NCBI RefSeq assembly: GCF_027887165.1
Contig: NC_077235.1
Coordinates: 16,406,383-16,470,382 of the forward strand
Reading direction: 5' to 3'
DNA length: 64,000 nt
DNA from: Monodelphis domestica
Lineage: Eukaryota; Chordata; Mammalia; Didelphimorphia; Didelphidae
Part shown: positions 11,893 to 24,264 of the stretch, in pieces
Layout: every line of letters begins with the position of its first letter
Numbering within the stretch: the first letter of the stretch is position 1
The notes under the pieces: model-generated
Databases searched by the model: none
What the model was told of the DNA's origin: nothing
What the model saw: only the letters and a program-made list of their open reading frames with translations
Made by a program: the position numbers and the translations under genes

Positions 11893-12209
11893 ACACTATC
11901 TCTAGCTCTATATCCATATAGACTGAGAGATAGAAAACTGGACCGACAGACAAGAGGACTGACTGACAGAGAACTTCCTTTATCTGTTATTCTGTCTTAC
12001 TGCCATTCTGTCTATGTATCTCTCAGTCTGTCTATCTGTCTGCCCATCAGTCCTCTCTGGGTATCTGTCTCCATATAAGTATGTATGTATGTTCCTGTCT
12101 ATGTATGTATCTGTTAATCAATCGATCTCCAGTGTTTGTCAATCTGTCCATTGGTCTGTCCCTCTATCTAATTTATCAATCAGTCGATCTTTTCCATTCT
12201 CCTTCTCAG

Positions 12210-12351
12210 CTGTCCACCCTAGAAAATCAAAATAAGTGGTTGCTGGCAAGCAAAGCATGTGATGGTGACCCGGTTGTGTTCAGATGGCTCAGAAGATGTA
12301 TTTGGTTCAAGATTGGAGGAGGAGTGGCAGACCTCCACTTTGGCCAGTGAG
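12210..12351 (+). other. 142-nt exon-like segment, copy 2
   Basis: Acceptor CTTCTCAG ends at 12209 and the GTGAGT donor starts at 12352. Downstream to 12860 lies the rest of the block, of unknown identity, ending where the next palindromic region begins. Confidence 0.4.
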
Positions 12352-12860
12352 GTGAGTGGCTGTGGCAGACTGCATGATGCGTCCAAACCCTTCTGATCAG
12401 ACTGACCCTGAGGTGCTGGAAGTCTTGAATAGGAAATCAAGGAATCAAGATCTCAGAGGCTAAGCTCTGCGCCTTACTTACAGGGATCTTAACCTGTTGT
12501 CCTGACGTTTCCCAACAAGGAGCATTTACTAAACAAAAATGGCATTTCCTCGGGCAGACTATGAAACAAAGTGAGTCAAAATGACACAGAATGTTTACCG
12601 CCATTGAGATTCCATGCAATCTAGTGAGGATACTGCACAAACTGTGGAGAGATGAGCTGTTACTCAGCTGCAGTCCCCACCTTTCACTGCTTCTACTCAG
12701 GCTTCTTACCCCTTTGAATGAGATGCCCAAGAGAAACACCCCTTCTTTAATGCTGCAGATATCAAGAACTAGCCCCATGGCCTGGGGCAAACCTCCTGCC
12801 CGAACCCCTTCTTTCTGTGCCCTGTCCTCACCTCTGTTAAATGATAGCTAAACCTCAGCA
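12352..12860. repeat. Block following the exon-like segment (unidentified)
   Basis: It is shared with 16452-16960, 34735-35250 and 43383-43890. The minus strand keeps a long open frame in the 34.7-kb copy (about 190 codons) that is broken or shorter elsewhere. The many amino-acid differences argue against conserved coding. Confidence 0.45.
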
Positions 12861-12910
12861 TTGAGACATGCCTGTTTGTCCATCTATCAGCCTGTGTGTC
12901 TGACTTTTGT

Positions 12911-13227
12911 GCTTTTTAACCTGTTGAAGCCTGGGTAAATACAACCCACAGTGTGCACCAGCAGGACCATCCGTTTGAGTCCTTGTTTGGGATTGGTCTT
13001 GAATTGGACCCATTCCATGATAGAGGAGGGACAATGGCCATGAACTCTCCTTAGCACGGAATTAATACTTTTCAAGACCAATCCCAGTAAAGGAAATATT
13101 GGACATCATTCCCTCGACTAGCATAGAACTGGTCCAATTCAAGACAAATCCCTCCCCGGAAATAAGGAGTAAGGGCCCCTGGAGCATGCTGGGAGATGCA
13201 GTCTCCCAAGCCACAATACTTGAAAAG
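12911..13227. repeat. Palindromic promoter-like unit, weak left motif
   Basis: The left ZNF143-like motif is altered to AATACAACCCACA. The right arm TGCTGGGAGATGCAGTC is intact. Confidence 0.75.
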
Positions 13228-13365
13228 CCATACTATCTCTATGTATCTATGAAAACGGAGAGATAGACAACTGGACAGACAGAAGGACTGACAGAGAGAT
13301 TAGTTGCTATGTTATTCTGTCTATCTGCGTGCTGTTTGGTGCATCTGTCTGTCTATCTTTTGAGG

Positions 13366-13680
13366 GTTTTCAAGTGTTGTGACCTCCTGGGGAACTACAA
13401 CCCCCAGTGTGCTCCAGGAGTCCCACCCCTTTGAGTCCTGCCTTGGAGTGCTCCCGAATTCGACCAATCCCGAGTTACGAGAGGGACAAAGCGAATGGCC
13501 TCTCCTGAGCCCAGGATTGATCCATTTATAAGCCAATCACACACAACAGTAGCGAGGAATATCCCTATCCCTGCCTCGGTCCAATTCAAGACCAATCCCT
13601 CCCAGGAAATGAGATGGAGGGACTGCTGGAGAACACTGCAGTGTGCAGTTCCTCAGGGCACAAGGCTACAAAACACATTC
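13366..13680. repeat. Palindromic promoter-like unit at tandem copy 1/copy 2 junction
   Basis: The left arm carries ACTACAACCCCCAGTGTGC. The junction of the two 4.1-kb copies lies within this unit. Confidence 0.82.
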
Positions 13681-14767
13681 TATCTCTAGCTCTATATCCA
13701 TATAGACTGAGAGATGGCCAAGGGGACAGACAGACAGGAGGACTGACAGACAGAGACCTTCGTCAAAGGTCAATGGCATTCCCGGTTTCCCTATTGTCAA
13801 CCTGGAATCTAGAAGCCCCAACCTTGTGGCCCAGTGGGATTGGTGTAGCCTGGGTTTCCGGAGGAGCTTGTAGTTTGGAGACCCCAAAGTTTTGTACTTG
13901 TTCCCTGATCCCGTGAGAATCCAGAGAGATAGAGACAGACAAACAGAAAGACAAATAGGCAGGCAGACTGGCAGGTGGGTAGTCAGATAGGTAGGAGGGA
14001 AGATAGACGGATATAGAGATAGCACATAGAGAGACACATAGTCAGACACAGACAGAGATAGACAGGGGGAGAGACAGACAGATAGAGAGATAAATAGATA
14101 GGAAGATAGAATGAAGAGTCAAAGAAACAGAAACAGACAGAATGAGAGATAGTCAGAGACACTGAAAGATTAATAGAACATCAGAATATCAGAGAGTAAA
14201 ACAGAGGGACAGACAGAGACAGATAGACGGAAGGACAGACCTAGGGAAGATGGAATGGAGAGACAGACAGACTGAGAGGTACACAGAAAGTCAAGCAGAT
14301 GGATAGACAGGCCAACAGTGATAAACAGATAGCAAGATAGATAGATAGATAGATAGATAGATACAGTTAGATCAATAGATTGATATATGGACAGAATGAG
14401 AGAAAAACGAACTGACAGACACAGACAGACAGATCGACAGACATACAGAAAGACTGACATATGGACTAGTGTCTCTGTCATTTTGTCTATCTGTCTGTCT
14501 TTCTGTGTGTCTATCATCCTGTCTTTCAGTCTGCAAGACCCATTGGGCAATATCTATGTGTCCATGTGTTTATGGATATATGTGCGTATTTCTCTCTCTC
14601 TCTCACTCTCTGTCTGTCTGTCTATCTGTCTATCTATCTAACGATCTATCGATGTATCTATCGATCTATCGATCTATCTATGTCTTTGTGTTCCTATCGG
14701 TGTAGTTTATGTATCTATCTGCCTGCTTGTTTTTGCATGGATCACACTGTGTGTATGTCATTTGTGT

Positions 14768-15085
14768 GTTTTAAAGTGTTGTGACATCCTGGGGAACTAC
14801 AACTCCCAATGTGACCTAGTGGTAACATCCCTTTGAGTCCTGGCTTGGGATTGGTCTTGCATTGGACCAATCCTGTGTTGGGGGATGGACTTTGTCTGTG
14901 GTCCCTCCTTAGCATGGGATTGGTCCATCTCAAAACCAATCCCATGAAAGGGAAATGGGCATCATCTCTTACCCAGCAGGGGACTGGTCAAATTCAAGGC
15001 CAATCCTTCTCAGGAAATAAGAGGGAGGGAACCTTGTAGTATGCTGGGAGATATAGTCCCGTAGGCCACAACCATTGAATACCCA
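14768..15085. repeat. Palindromic unit, tandem twin of 10668-10985
   Basis: Same sequence as 10668-10985 at +4,100 bp. Confidence 0.82.
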
Positions 15086-15210
15086 CCGGATCTCTCTATG
15101 TAGAAGGAGACATGGACAGCTAGACTGACCCACAGATTATTTGATGTGTTATTCTGTCTATTCGCCTACTGGTTCTTATGTCTGTCAGCCTGTCTGTGTT
15201 TCTTTTGTGG

Positions 15211-15528
15211 GTTTTGAAGTGTAGTGACAGCCTCGGGAACTACAAGCCCCATTGTGCCCCAGGGATCTGTACCTTTTGAGTCCTGGCTTGGGATTGGTCC
15301 AGAATTCGACCAATCCTGTGGTCGGGGAGGGACAATACCCATTGTCCCTTCTTAGCCCAGAATTGGTCCATCTCTTTAGCAATCAGGCACAGTAAAGTAG
15401 GGAGCATCATTTGTCACCCAGCCTAGGATTAGTCCAATTCAAGACCAATCCCTCATTGGAAATAAGTGTTAGGGACCTCTGGAGCACAGTGGGTAATGTA
15501 GTCCCCTAGGCCACAACCCTTGAAAACC
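15211..15528. repeat. Palindromic unit, tandem twin of 11111-11428
   Basis: Same sequence as 11111-11428 at +4,100 bp. Confidence 0.82.
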
Positions 15529-15673
15529 CACAGGATCTCTGTATGAATCTATGTAGAATGAGAGATGGACATCTGGACAGAGAGAAGGACTGATAGACAG
15601 AGTATTTGATCTGTTACTCTGTCTATTTGCCTACTGGTTGGTCCATCTATCAATCTCTCTGTCTCTTTTGTGG

Positions 15674-15992
15674 GTTTTCAAGTATTCTGAAAGGCTGGGG
15701 AACTACAACCCCCATTGTGCCCCAGGAATCACTCCCTTTTCAGTCCTGGCTTAGGATTGGTCCGGAACTGGACAAATCCTGTGGTGGGGGCGGGACAATG
15801 CCCATGGCCCCTCCTTAGCCCAGGATTGGTCCACCTAAAGACCAATCACACAAAGGAAAGTAGGGAGCCTCATTTATAACCCAGCCTAGGAATGGACCAA
15901 TTCAAGACCAATCCTGCCCAGGAAAGATGGGGGAGGGACTCTTTGAGCTAACTGGGGGATGCAGTTCCTCAGTCCACAACCCAGGAAAAGCC
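15674..15992. repeat. Palindromic unit, tandem twin of 11574-11892
   Basis: Same sequence as 11574-11892 at +4,100 bp, GC box included. Confidence 0.82.
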
Positions 15993-16309
15993 ACACTATC
16001 TCTAGCTCTATATCCATATAGACTGAGAGATAGAAAACTGGACCGACAGACAAGAGGACTGACTGACAGAGAACTTCCTTTATCTGTTATTCTGTCTTAC
16101 TGCCATTCTGTCTATGTATCTCTCAGTCTGTCTATCTGTCTGCCCATCAGTCCTCTCTGGGTATCTGTCTCCATATAAGTATGTATGTATGTTCCTGTCT
16201 ATGTATGTATCTGTTAATCAATCGATCTCCAGTGTTTGTCAATCTGTCCATTGGTCTGTCCCTCTATCTAATTTATCAATCAGTCGATCTTTTCCATTCT
16301 CCTTCTCAG

Positions 16310-16451
16310 CTGTCCACCCTAGAAAATCAAAATAAGTGGTTGCTGGCAAGCAAAGCATGTGATGGTGACCCGGTTGTGTTCAGATGGCTCAGAAGATGTA
16401 TTTGGTTCAAGATTGGAGGAGGAGTGGCAGACCTCCACTTTGGCCAGTGAG
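16310..16451 (+). other. 142-nt exon-like segment, copy 3 (tandem twin)
   Basis: This equals 12210-12351 at +4,100 bp, with the same splice-site consensus. Confidence 0.4.
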
Positions 16452-17010
16452 GTGAGTGGCTGTGGCAGACTGCATGATGCGTCCAAACCCTTCTGATCAG
16501 ACTGACCCTGAGGTGCTGGAAGTCTTGAATAGGAAATCAAGGAATCAAGATCTCAGAGGCTAAGCTCTGCGCCTTACTTACAGGGATCTTAACCTGTTGT
16601 CCTGACGTTTCCCAACAAGGAGCATTTACTAAACAAAAATGGCATTTCCTCGGGCAGACTATGAAACAAAGTGAGTCAAAATGACACAGAATGTTTACCG
16701 CCATTGAGATTCCATGCAATCTAGTGAGGATACTGCACAAACTGTGGAGAGATGAGCTGTTACTCAGCTGCAGTCCCCACCTTTCACTGCTTCTACTCAG
16801 GCTTCTTACCCCTTTGAATGAGATGCCCAAGAGAAACACCCCTTCTTTAATGCTGCAGATATCAAGAACTAGCCCCATGGCCTGGGGCAAACCTCCTGCC
16901 CGAACCCCTTCTTTCTGTGCCCTGTCCTCACCTCTGTTAAATGATAGCTAAACCTCAGCATTGAGACATGCCTGTTTGTCCATCTATCAGCCTGTGTGTC
17001 TGACTTTTGT

Positions 17011-17327
17011 GCTTTTTAACCTGTTGAAGCCTGGGTAAATACAACCCACAGTGTGCACCAGCAGGACCATCCGTTTGAGTCCTTGTTTGGGATTGGTCTT
17101 GAATTGGACCCATTCCATGATAGAGGAGGGACAATGGCCATGAACTCTCCTTAGCACGGAATTAATACTTTTCAAGACCAATCCCAGTAAAGGAAATATT
17201 GGACATCATTCCCTCGACTAGCATAGAACTGGTCCAATTCAAGACAAATCCCTCCCCGGAAATAAGGAGTAAGGGCCCCTGGAGCATGCTGGGAGATGCA
17301 GTCTCCCAAGCCACAATACTTGAAAAG
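17011..17327. repeat. Palindromic unit, tandem twin of 12911-13227
   Basis: Same sequence as 12911-13227 at +4,100 bp. Confidence 0.75.
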
Positions 17328-17465
17328 CCATACTATCTCTATGTATCTATGAAAACGGAGAGATAGACAACTGGACAGACAGAAGGACTGACAGAGAGAT
17401 TAGTTGCTATGTTATTCTGTCTATCTGCGTGCTGTTTGGTGCATCTGTCTGTCTATCTTTTGAGG

Positions 17466-17780
17466 GTTTTCAAGTGTTGTGACCTCCTGGGGAACTACAA
17501 CCCCCAGTGTGCTCCAGGAGTCCCACCCCTTTGAGTCCTGCCTTGGAGTGCTCCCGAATTCGACCAATCCCGAGTTAGGAGAGGGACAAAGCGAATGGCC
17601 TCTCCTGAGCCCAGGATTGATCCATTTATAAGCCAATCATACACAGCAGTAGCGAGGAATATCCCTATCCCTGCCTCGGTCCAATTCAAGACCAATCCCT
17701 CCCAGGAAATGAGATGGAGGGACTGCTCGAGAACACTGCAGTGTGCAGTTCCTCAGGGCACAAGGCTACAAAACACATTC
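17466..17780. repeat. Palindromic unit at the right edge of the tandem duplication
   Basis: The first ~85 bp equal copy 2. After 17551 single-base differences begin, so this unit holds the right breakpoint. Confidence 0.8.
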
Positions 17781-18800
17781 TATCTCTAGCTCTATATCCA
17801 TATAGACTGAGAGATGGCCAAGGGGACCGACAGACAGGAGGACTGACAGACAGAGACCTTCGTCAAAGGTCAATGGCATTCCCAGTTTCCCTATTGTCAA
17901 CCTGGAATCAAGAAACCCTAAACTTGTGGCCTAGAAGTATCTGGTGTAGCCTGGGTTTCCGGAGGACCTTGTAGGTTGGAGATCCCAAAGTTTTGTACTT
18001 GTTCCCTGATCCTGTGAGAATCCAGAGGGATAGAGACAGACAAACAGAAAGACAGATAGGCAGGCCGACTGGCAGGTGGGTAGTCAGATAGGTAGCAGGG
18101 CAGGTAGATGGATATAGAGATGGCACATCGAGAGACACATAGTCAGATACAGACAGAGAGATAGACAGGCAGGCAGGCAGGCAGGCAGGCAGACAGACAG
18201 AGAGGTAAATAGATAGGAAAATAGAACAAAAAGAAATAGAAAAACAAACAGACAGAACGAGATATAGTCAGAGACATTGCAAGATTAATAGAACAACAGA
18301 ATATCAGAGAGTAAAACAAAGGGACAGACAGAGACAGATAGATGGAAGGACAGACCGAGGGAAGATAGAATGGAGAGACAGACAGACTGAGAGAGAGACA
18401 GAAAGTCAGGCACATGGATAGACACACAGACACGGATAGACAGATAGCAATATAGATAGATAGATACAGTTAGATCTATAGATTGATATATAGTCAGAAT
18501 GAGAGAAAAAAGGACTGACAGACACAGACAGACAGATCGACAGACATACAGAAAGACTGACAGATGGACTAGTTTCTCTGTTATTTTGTCTATCTGTCTG
18601 TCTGTCTGTGTGTCTATCATCCTGTCCTTCTGTCTGCAAGACCCATCTGGCAATATCTATGTGTCCATGTGTTTATGGATGTATGTACGAATCTCTCTCT
18701 CTCTCTCCCTCTCTCTGTCTGTCTGTCTGTCTGTCTATCTATATATCTATCTATCTCTCTATGTCTTAGTGCTTCTCTCTGTGTAGTCTATATAATTATG
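17551..18800. repeat. Diverged partial third copy of the 4.1-kb segment
   Basis: It follows copies 1 and 2 with scattered substitutions and drifts further after about 17900. It continues through an inverted arm and a GACA/TGTC block before joining block G' instead of another palindromic unit. Confidence 0.75.
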
Positions 18801-18944
18801 TACCTGCCTGTCTGTGTATCTAATGAGTTGTCTGTATCTCTGCCATTCAGTCAAGTCTGGTTATATCTCTTTCTCTGTGTGTTTTTATGTGTCTATATTT
18901 TTATGTATCTATTTATGTATCTCTATGTATCTATCTAACTACTA
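18031..18944. repeat. GACA/GGCA block facing a TGTC block
   Basis: A GGCA run (18166-18193) is specific to this copy. The strand switch is near 18565. Confidence 0.82.
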
Positions 18945-19640
18945 TTGACTTGTAAAAACAGAAAACTATTAAATAGTCAGAAAAGTGACTCTTTCATCAA
19001 GGAAACGGGGGTCAATGTGACTGTAGAGCTCTAGACAGAGCTGGGCGCCACAAGGCTACGGAGAGTCCCAGGATTGAACTCTGGTGGCTCTGGACACTGA
19101 CCCCTGGGAAAGGCAATAGCACCAGATTGGACAGTTTAAAGGAGAAAAGAATTTGGGGAACTTCTCCACCATTTGGGGGAAATCCAGGGGCAGGGAAAGA
19201 TTATTGACTTTGCTCAAGCTACAAAGAAAATGGGAGTGTTCCAACTCTACTGACAGCATCCAATGAAGCTCGGGAAAAGAATCATCGCTTGAGGAGAGGG
19301 TGTAAGGGAAAGGGCTGCTGACAGTGGAGACTAAAGGATGGTCCCTGATCAGGTGGGGATTTACTTGGGGAAACATCTCTGACCCCACAGGGGAGACTAC
19401 CTAAAATAAATGGGGTCCTTACCATCTGCTTAGTCCCATTCAAGTAGAATTGCCATTCACTTGAGACTCCATTACTCAGTCTGAAACTGCTACCCTGAGG
19501 TTCCCTTCTGGGTGGATTCTCACAGAAACAGGGAACAAGTACAAACTTTGAGTCTTCAATTTAGAAGCTACTCCTAACCTTGGGGTACTTCCTGATCTTA
19601 CTATGCTACACGTTTGAATTTTCCAGATTCCATGTTTACA
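18945..19640. repeat. Array block G' (paralogue of G)
   Basis: It aligns to G through the GAATTTGGGGAAC and GGGATTTACTTGGG regions but ends in a pyrimidine block and lacks the RNase H fragment. Confidence 0.65.
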
Positions 19641-19723
19641 CTCTGTTTGTATATCTATCTCTCTGTCTATATATGTAATTCTTTCTTTATGATTGTCCTT
19701 CTGTCCATGTCTGTTCCTTGCTT

Positions 19724-19796
<73 letters not shown>

Positions 19797-20842
19797 TTTT
19801 CTCTCTCTTTTATATCTGTCTATCTGTGTGCTGTCTGTCTACCAATATTTCTATATTTTCTGGGTGACTCTTTCTGCTGTCTATGTATCTCTCTGCCTGT
19901 CTGTATGTATATCTGTCTGCCAGCCAGTCTCTTCTGCTTATCTCTATGTATGTATGTATGTATGTATCTTTCTTTCTATCTATCTATCTATCTATCTATC
20001 TGTTTATCTATTCTCTTCTCTCAGTCTCTGTCTTTCTGTCCATCTATCTGTCTGTCTGTCTGTTAGGTTTTTTTCTCTACACAGATAGATAGCTATTTGT
20101 AAGAGAGGGAGGGAGGGAGGAAGAAATAGAGAGATAGATAGATAAAGAGAGAGGGAGAATGAAAGAGAGAGAGAATGAAAGCCACATATATGCAGAATGA
20201 TAAATGGGCAAGTTGATAGATCGATACACCAAAAGACATATAGAGGCAGACACATATACACACAGGTAGAATGAGATGAATACATACATAGATAGACATA
20301 CATAGAGACAGATACAGCCAGATAAATAGAGACACAGTTAGATATAATGAAGGATGGACAGAATGGTAGACTGAGGTATCGATAGATTATTAGGCAGAGA
20401 ATGACAGATAGAGAGACAGAGAAAATCAAGCGATCGATACATAGACAGAAACAGACAAATATCTAGAGAGATAGACATGGGTAGACAGATTCAAAGAGAG
20501 AGAGATAGACAGAAAGATTATTAGATTGATAAAAAGAGAAAGAAGGAGAAATAGACGTCCAGACACAGACATACTGATGGACAAAAAGACAGGACAGAGG
20601 AACAGACAGACAATCACATGAACAGACAGACTGACCGACAGATTAATTTCTCTGTCATTCTGTCTATCTGACTTCTTTTCTGTGTATCTAAAAGTCTGTC
20701 TCACTGAATGTGCAACTGTCTATCCAGATTTTTGTATCTGTCTGTCTGTGTCTCTCTATCTGTCTATCTCTCTGTCTGTCTATATCTGCCTAACTATGTA
20801 TCTATCTATGTATCTATGTATCTATGTATGTATCTGTCTCTC

Positions 20843-20908
<66 letters not shown>

Positions 20909-20990
20909 ATCTTTGTGTATCCCTCCGTGTTGTTTATGTATCTATCTGCCTGCCTGTTTGTTCATGGCTCAATTTCTGTGTATGTCATTT
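19641..20990. repeat. TC/TATC, GACA, TATC triple block
   Basis: Pyrimidine (19641-20075, TC array 19727-19797), purine (20076-20645) and pyrimidine (20646-20990, TATC array 20843-20908) follow each other. Confidence 0.85.
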
Positions 20991-20992
20991 GT

Positions 20993-21309
20993 GTTTTAAA
21001 ATATTGTGACATCCTGGGGAACTACAATTCCCAGTGTGACCCAGGGGTCCCACCCCTTTGAGTCCTGGCTTGGGATTGGTTTTGCATTGGGCCAATCCCT
21101 TGTTGGGGGAGGGACCATTTCCATGGTCCCTCCTTAGCATGGGATAGGTCCATTTCAAGACCAATCCCATGAAAGAAAATAATGGCCATCATCCCTGGTC
21201 CAGCATAGGATTGGTCCAATTCCAGACCAATCCCTCATTGGCAATAAGTGTTAGGGACCTCTGGAGCATGGTGGGTAATGTAGTCCCCTAGGCCACAACC
21301 CTTGAAAAC
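20993..21309. repeat. Palindromic unit with the best ZNF143-like motif
   Basis: ACTACAATTCCCAGTGTGAC at 21022-21041 closely matches the ZNF143/STAF consensus. The left arm and the reverse complement of the right arm align over about 60 bp at roughly 70% identity. Confidence 0.85.
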
Positions 21310-21455
21310 CCACAGGATCTCTGTATGAATCTATGGAGAATGAGAGATGGACAGCTGGACCGAGAGAAGGACTGACAGACAGAGTATTTGATCTGTTATT
21401 CTGTCTATTTGCCTACTGCTTGGTCCATCTATCAGTCTGTCTGTCTCTTTTGTAG

Positions 21456-21774
21456 GTTTTCAAGTATTTTGAAAGCCATGGGAACTACAACCCCCATTGT
21501 GCCCCAGGAATCACTCCCCTTTGAGTCCTGGCTTAGGATTGGTCCAGAATTGGACAAATCCTGTGGTGGGGGCGGGACAATGCCCATGGCCCCTCCTTAG
21601 CCCAGGATTGGTCCACATAAAGACCAATCAAACACAGGAATGTAGGGAGCATCATTTATTACCTAGACTAGGAATGGACCAATTCAAGACCAATCCTGCC
21701 CAGGAAAGATGGGGGAGTGACCCAATGAGCAAACTGGGGGATGCCCTTCCTCAGTCCACAACCCAGGAAAAGCC
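21456..21774. repeat. Palindromic promoter-like unit with GC box
   Basis: The left arm has ACTACAACCCCCATTGTGCC and the centre GGGGGCGGGAC. The right end reads CCCAGGAAAAG. Confidence 0.82.
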
Positions 21775-22022
21775 ACACTATCTCTAGCTCTATATCCATA
21801 TAGACTGAGAGATAGAAAACTGGACCGACAGACAAGAGGACTGACTGACAGAGAGCTTCGTCAAAGGTCAATGGCCTTCCGGGTTTTCCATTTGTCAACC
21901 TGGAATGTAGAAGCCCCAAACTTGTGGTCTAGTGGGATATGGTGTAGCCTGGGTTTCCGGAGGATCTTGTAGGTTGGAGACCCCAAAGTTTGTACTTGTT
22001 CCCTGATCCCGTGAGAATCCAG

Positions 22023-22747
22023 AGAGATAGAGACAGACAAACAGAAAGACAAATAGGCAGGCCGACTGGCAGGTGGGTAGTCAGATAGGTAGGAGGGAAG
22101 ATAGAAGGATATAGAGATAGCACATGGAGAGACACATAGTCAGACACAGACAGAGAGATAGACAGGGGGAGAGACAGACAGATAGAGAGATAAATAGATA
22201 GGAAGAACGAAAAGATATAGAAACACAGACAGAATGAGAGATAGTCAGAGAGATTGAAAGATTAATAGAACATGAGAATATCAGAGAATGAAACAAAGGG
22301 ACAGACAGAGACAGATAGATGGAAGGACAGACCGAGGGAAGATAGAATGTAGAGACAGACAGACTGAGAGAGACACAGAAAGTCAGGCACATGGATGGAC
22401 ACACAGACACGGATAGACAGATAGCAATATAGATAGATAGATAGTTAAATCTATAGATTGATATATAGTCAGAATGAGAGAAATAAGGACTGACAGACAC
22501 AGATAGACCGATTAAAAGACATACAGAAAGACTGACAGATGGACTAGTTTCTCTGTTATTTTGTCTATCTGTCTGTCTGTCTGTCTGTGTGTCTATCATC
22601 GTGTCCTTCAGTCTGCAAGACCCATCTAGCAATGTCTATGTGTTCATGTGTTTATGGATGTATGTACGTTTCTCTCTCTTTCTCTCTGTCTCTCTGTGTT
22701 TCTTTCTCTCTCTCTCTGTCTGTCTATCCAGCTATCTGTCTATCCAG

Positions 22748-22808
<61 letters not shown>

Positions 22809-22855
22809 CATCCATCCATCCCATCCGTCTGTCTGTCTGTCTGTCTGTGCGTCTG

Positions 22856-22902
<47 letters not shown>

Positions 22903-23225
22903 CTTCTCTTCTCTAAGTCTCTGTGTTTCTGTCCATCTATCTGTCTGTCTGTCTGTCAGGTTATTTTCTCTACAAAAATAGATAGCTATTTGTGAGAGAG
23001 GGAGGGAGGGAGGAAGAGGGAGAGAGAGAGAGAGAGAGACAGAGAGACAGAGAGAGACAGAGAGAGAAATAAAGAGAGAGGTAGAATTAAAGAGACAGAG
23101 AATGAAAGCGACATATTTGCAGAATGATAAATGGACAAGTTGATAGATCGATAGACCAATAGACATATAGAGGCAGACACATAGAGAGACATGCATTTTG
23201 AATGAGGTAAATAGATAGATAGATT

Positions 23226-23267
<42 letters not shown>

Positions 23268-23801
23268 CAGACCTATACAGACAGATATATAGAGACACAC
23301 TTAGATATAATGAAGGATGGACAGAAAGGTAGACTGAGGTATCGATAGATTAATAGACAGAGAATGACAGATAGAGAGGCAGAGAAAATCAAGCGATCGA
23401 TACATAGACAGAAACAGACAAATATCTAGAGAGATAGACTTGGGTAGACAGATTCAAAGAGAGAGAGATAGACAGAAAGATTATTAGGTTGATAAAAAGA
23501 GAAAGAAGGATAAACAGACTTCCTGACACAGACATACTAATGGACAAAAAGACAGGACAGAGGAACAGAAAAACACATGAACAGATAGATGGACCGATAG
23601 ATTAGTTTCTTTGTCATTCTGTCTATCTGACTTCTTTTCTGTGTATCTACAAGTCTGTCTCACTGGAGGTGCAACTGTCTATTTATCCAGATTTTTGTAT
23701 CTGTCTGTCTGTGTCTCTCTATCTGTCTATCTCACTGTCTGTCTATATCTGCCAATCTATGTATCTATGTATCTATGTATCTATGTATGTATCTGTCTCT
23801 C

Positions 23802-23865
<64 letters not shown>

Positions 23866-23947
23866 CTTTGTGTTTCTATCGGTGTAGTTTATGTATCTAT
23901 CTGCCTGCCTGTTTGTGCATCTCTCAATCTCTGTGTATGTCATTTGT
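22023..23947. repeat. Four alternating purine/pyrimidine tetranucleotide blocks
   Basis: The composition switches strand near 22545, 22975 and 23605. Pure arrays are TATC at 22748-22808 and 23802-23866 and GATA at 23212-23268. The last 1.2 kb parallels 20076-20990. Confidence 0.85.
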
Positions 23948-24264
23948 GTTTTAAAATATTGTGACATCCTGGGGAACTACAATTCCCAGTGTGACCCAGG
24001 GGTCCCACCCCTTTGAGTCCTGGCTAGGGATTGGTTTTGCATTGGGCCAATCCCTTGTTGGGGGAGGGACCATGGCCATGGTCCCTCTTTAGCATGGGAT
24101 AGGTCCATTTCAAGACCAATCCCATGAAAGAAAATATTGGCCATCATCCGTGGTCCAGCATAGGATTAGTCCAATTCAAGACCAATCCCTCATTGGAAAT
24201 AAGTATTAGGGACCTCTGGAGCACAGTGGGTAATGTAGTCCCCTAGGCCACAACCCTTGAAAAC
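23948..24264. repeat. Palindromic unit interrupted by the provirus
   Basis: The left arm has the strong motif ACTACAATTCCCAGTGTGAC. The provirus inserted in the right terminal CTTGAAAAC, and the unit resumes at 33802. Confidence 0.85.
24260..24264. repeat. Left target-site duplication of the provirus (AAAAC)
   Basis: These five bases directly precede the TG that opens the 3' LTR on the plus strand, and they recur at 33802-33806. They belong to the CTTGAAAAC end of a palindromic array unit. In intact sister units the same bases run straight on into CCACAGG, so the pre-integration site is known. Confidence 0.93.

Larger units (their letters stand above)
9351..13450. repeat. 4,100-bp tandem segment, copy 1
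   Basis: The segment repeats at an offset of exactly 4,100 bp, and every line I compared is identical to copy 2. It contains palindromic units, an inverted arm, a GACA/TGTC block and the exon-like block. Its left edge falls inside a palindromic unit, where the preceding bases (TTGGGATTC instead of TTGGAGTG) differ from the other copies. Confidence 0.93.
13451..17550. repeat. 4,100-bp tandem segment, copy 2
   Basis: This is the second copy of the segment. Its right edge falls in the equivalent palindromic unit, after which single-base differences appear (17578, 17640, 17646, 17727). Confidence 0.93.

Noticed and set aside
20838-20908. CRISPR-like regular repeats
   Set aside because: These are perfect tetranucleotide microsatellites without unique spacers, in a mammalian genome.
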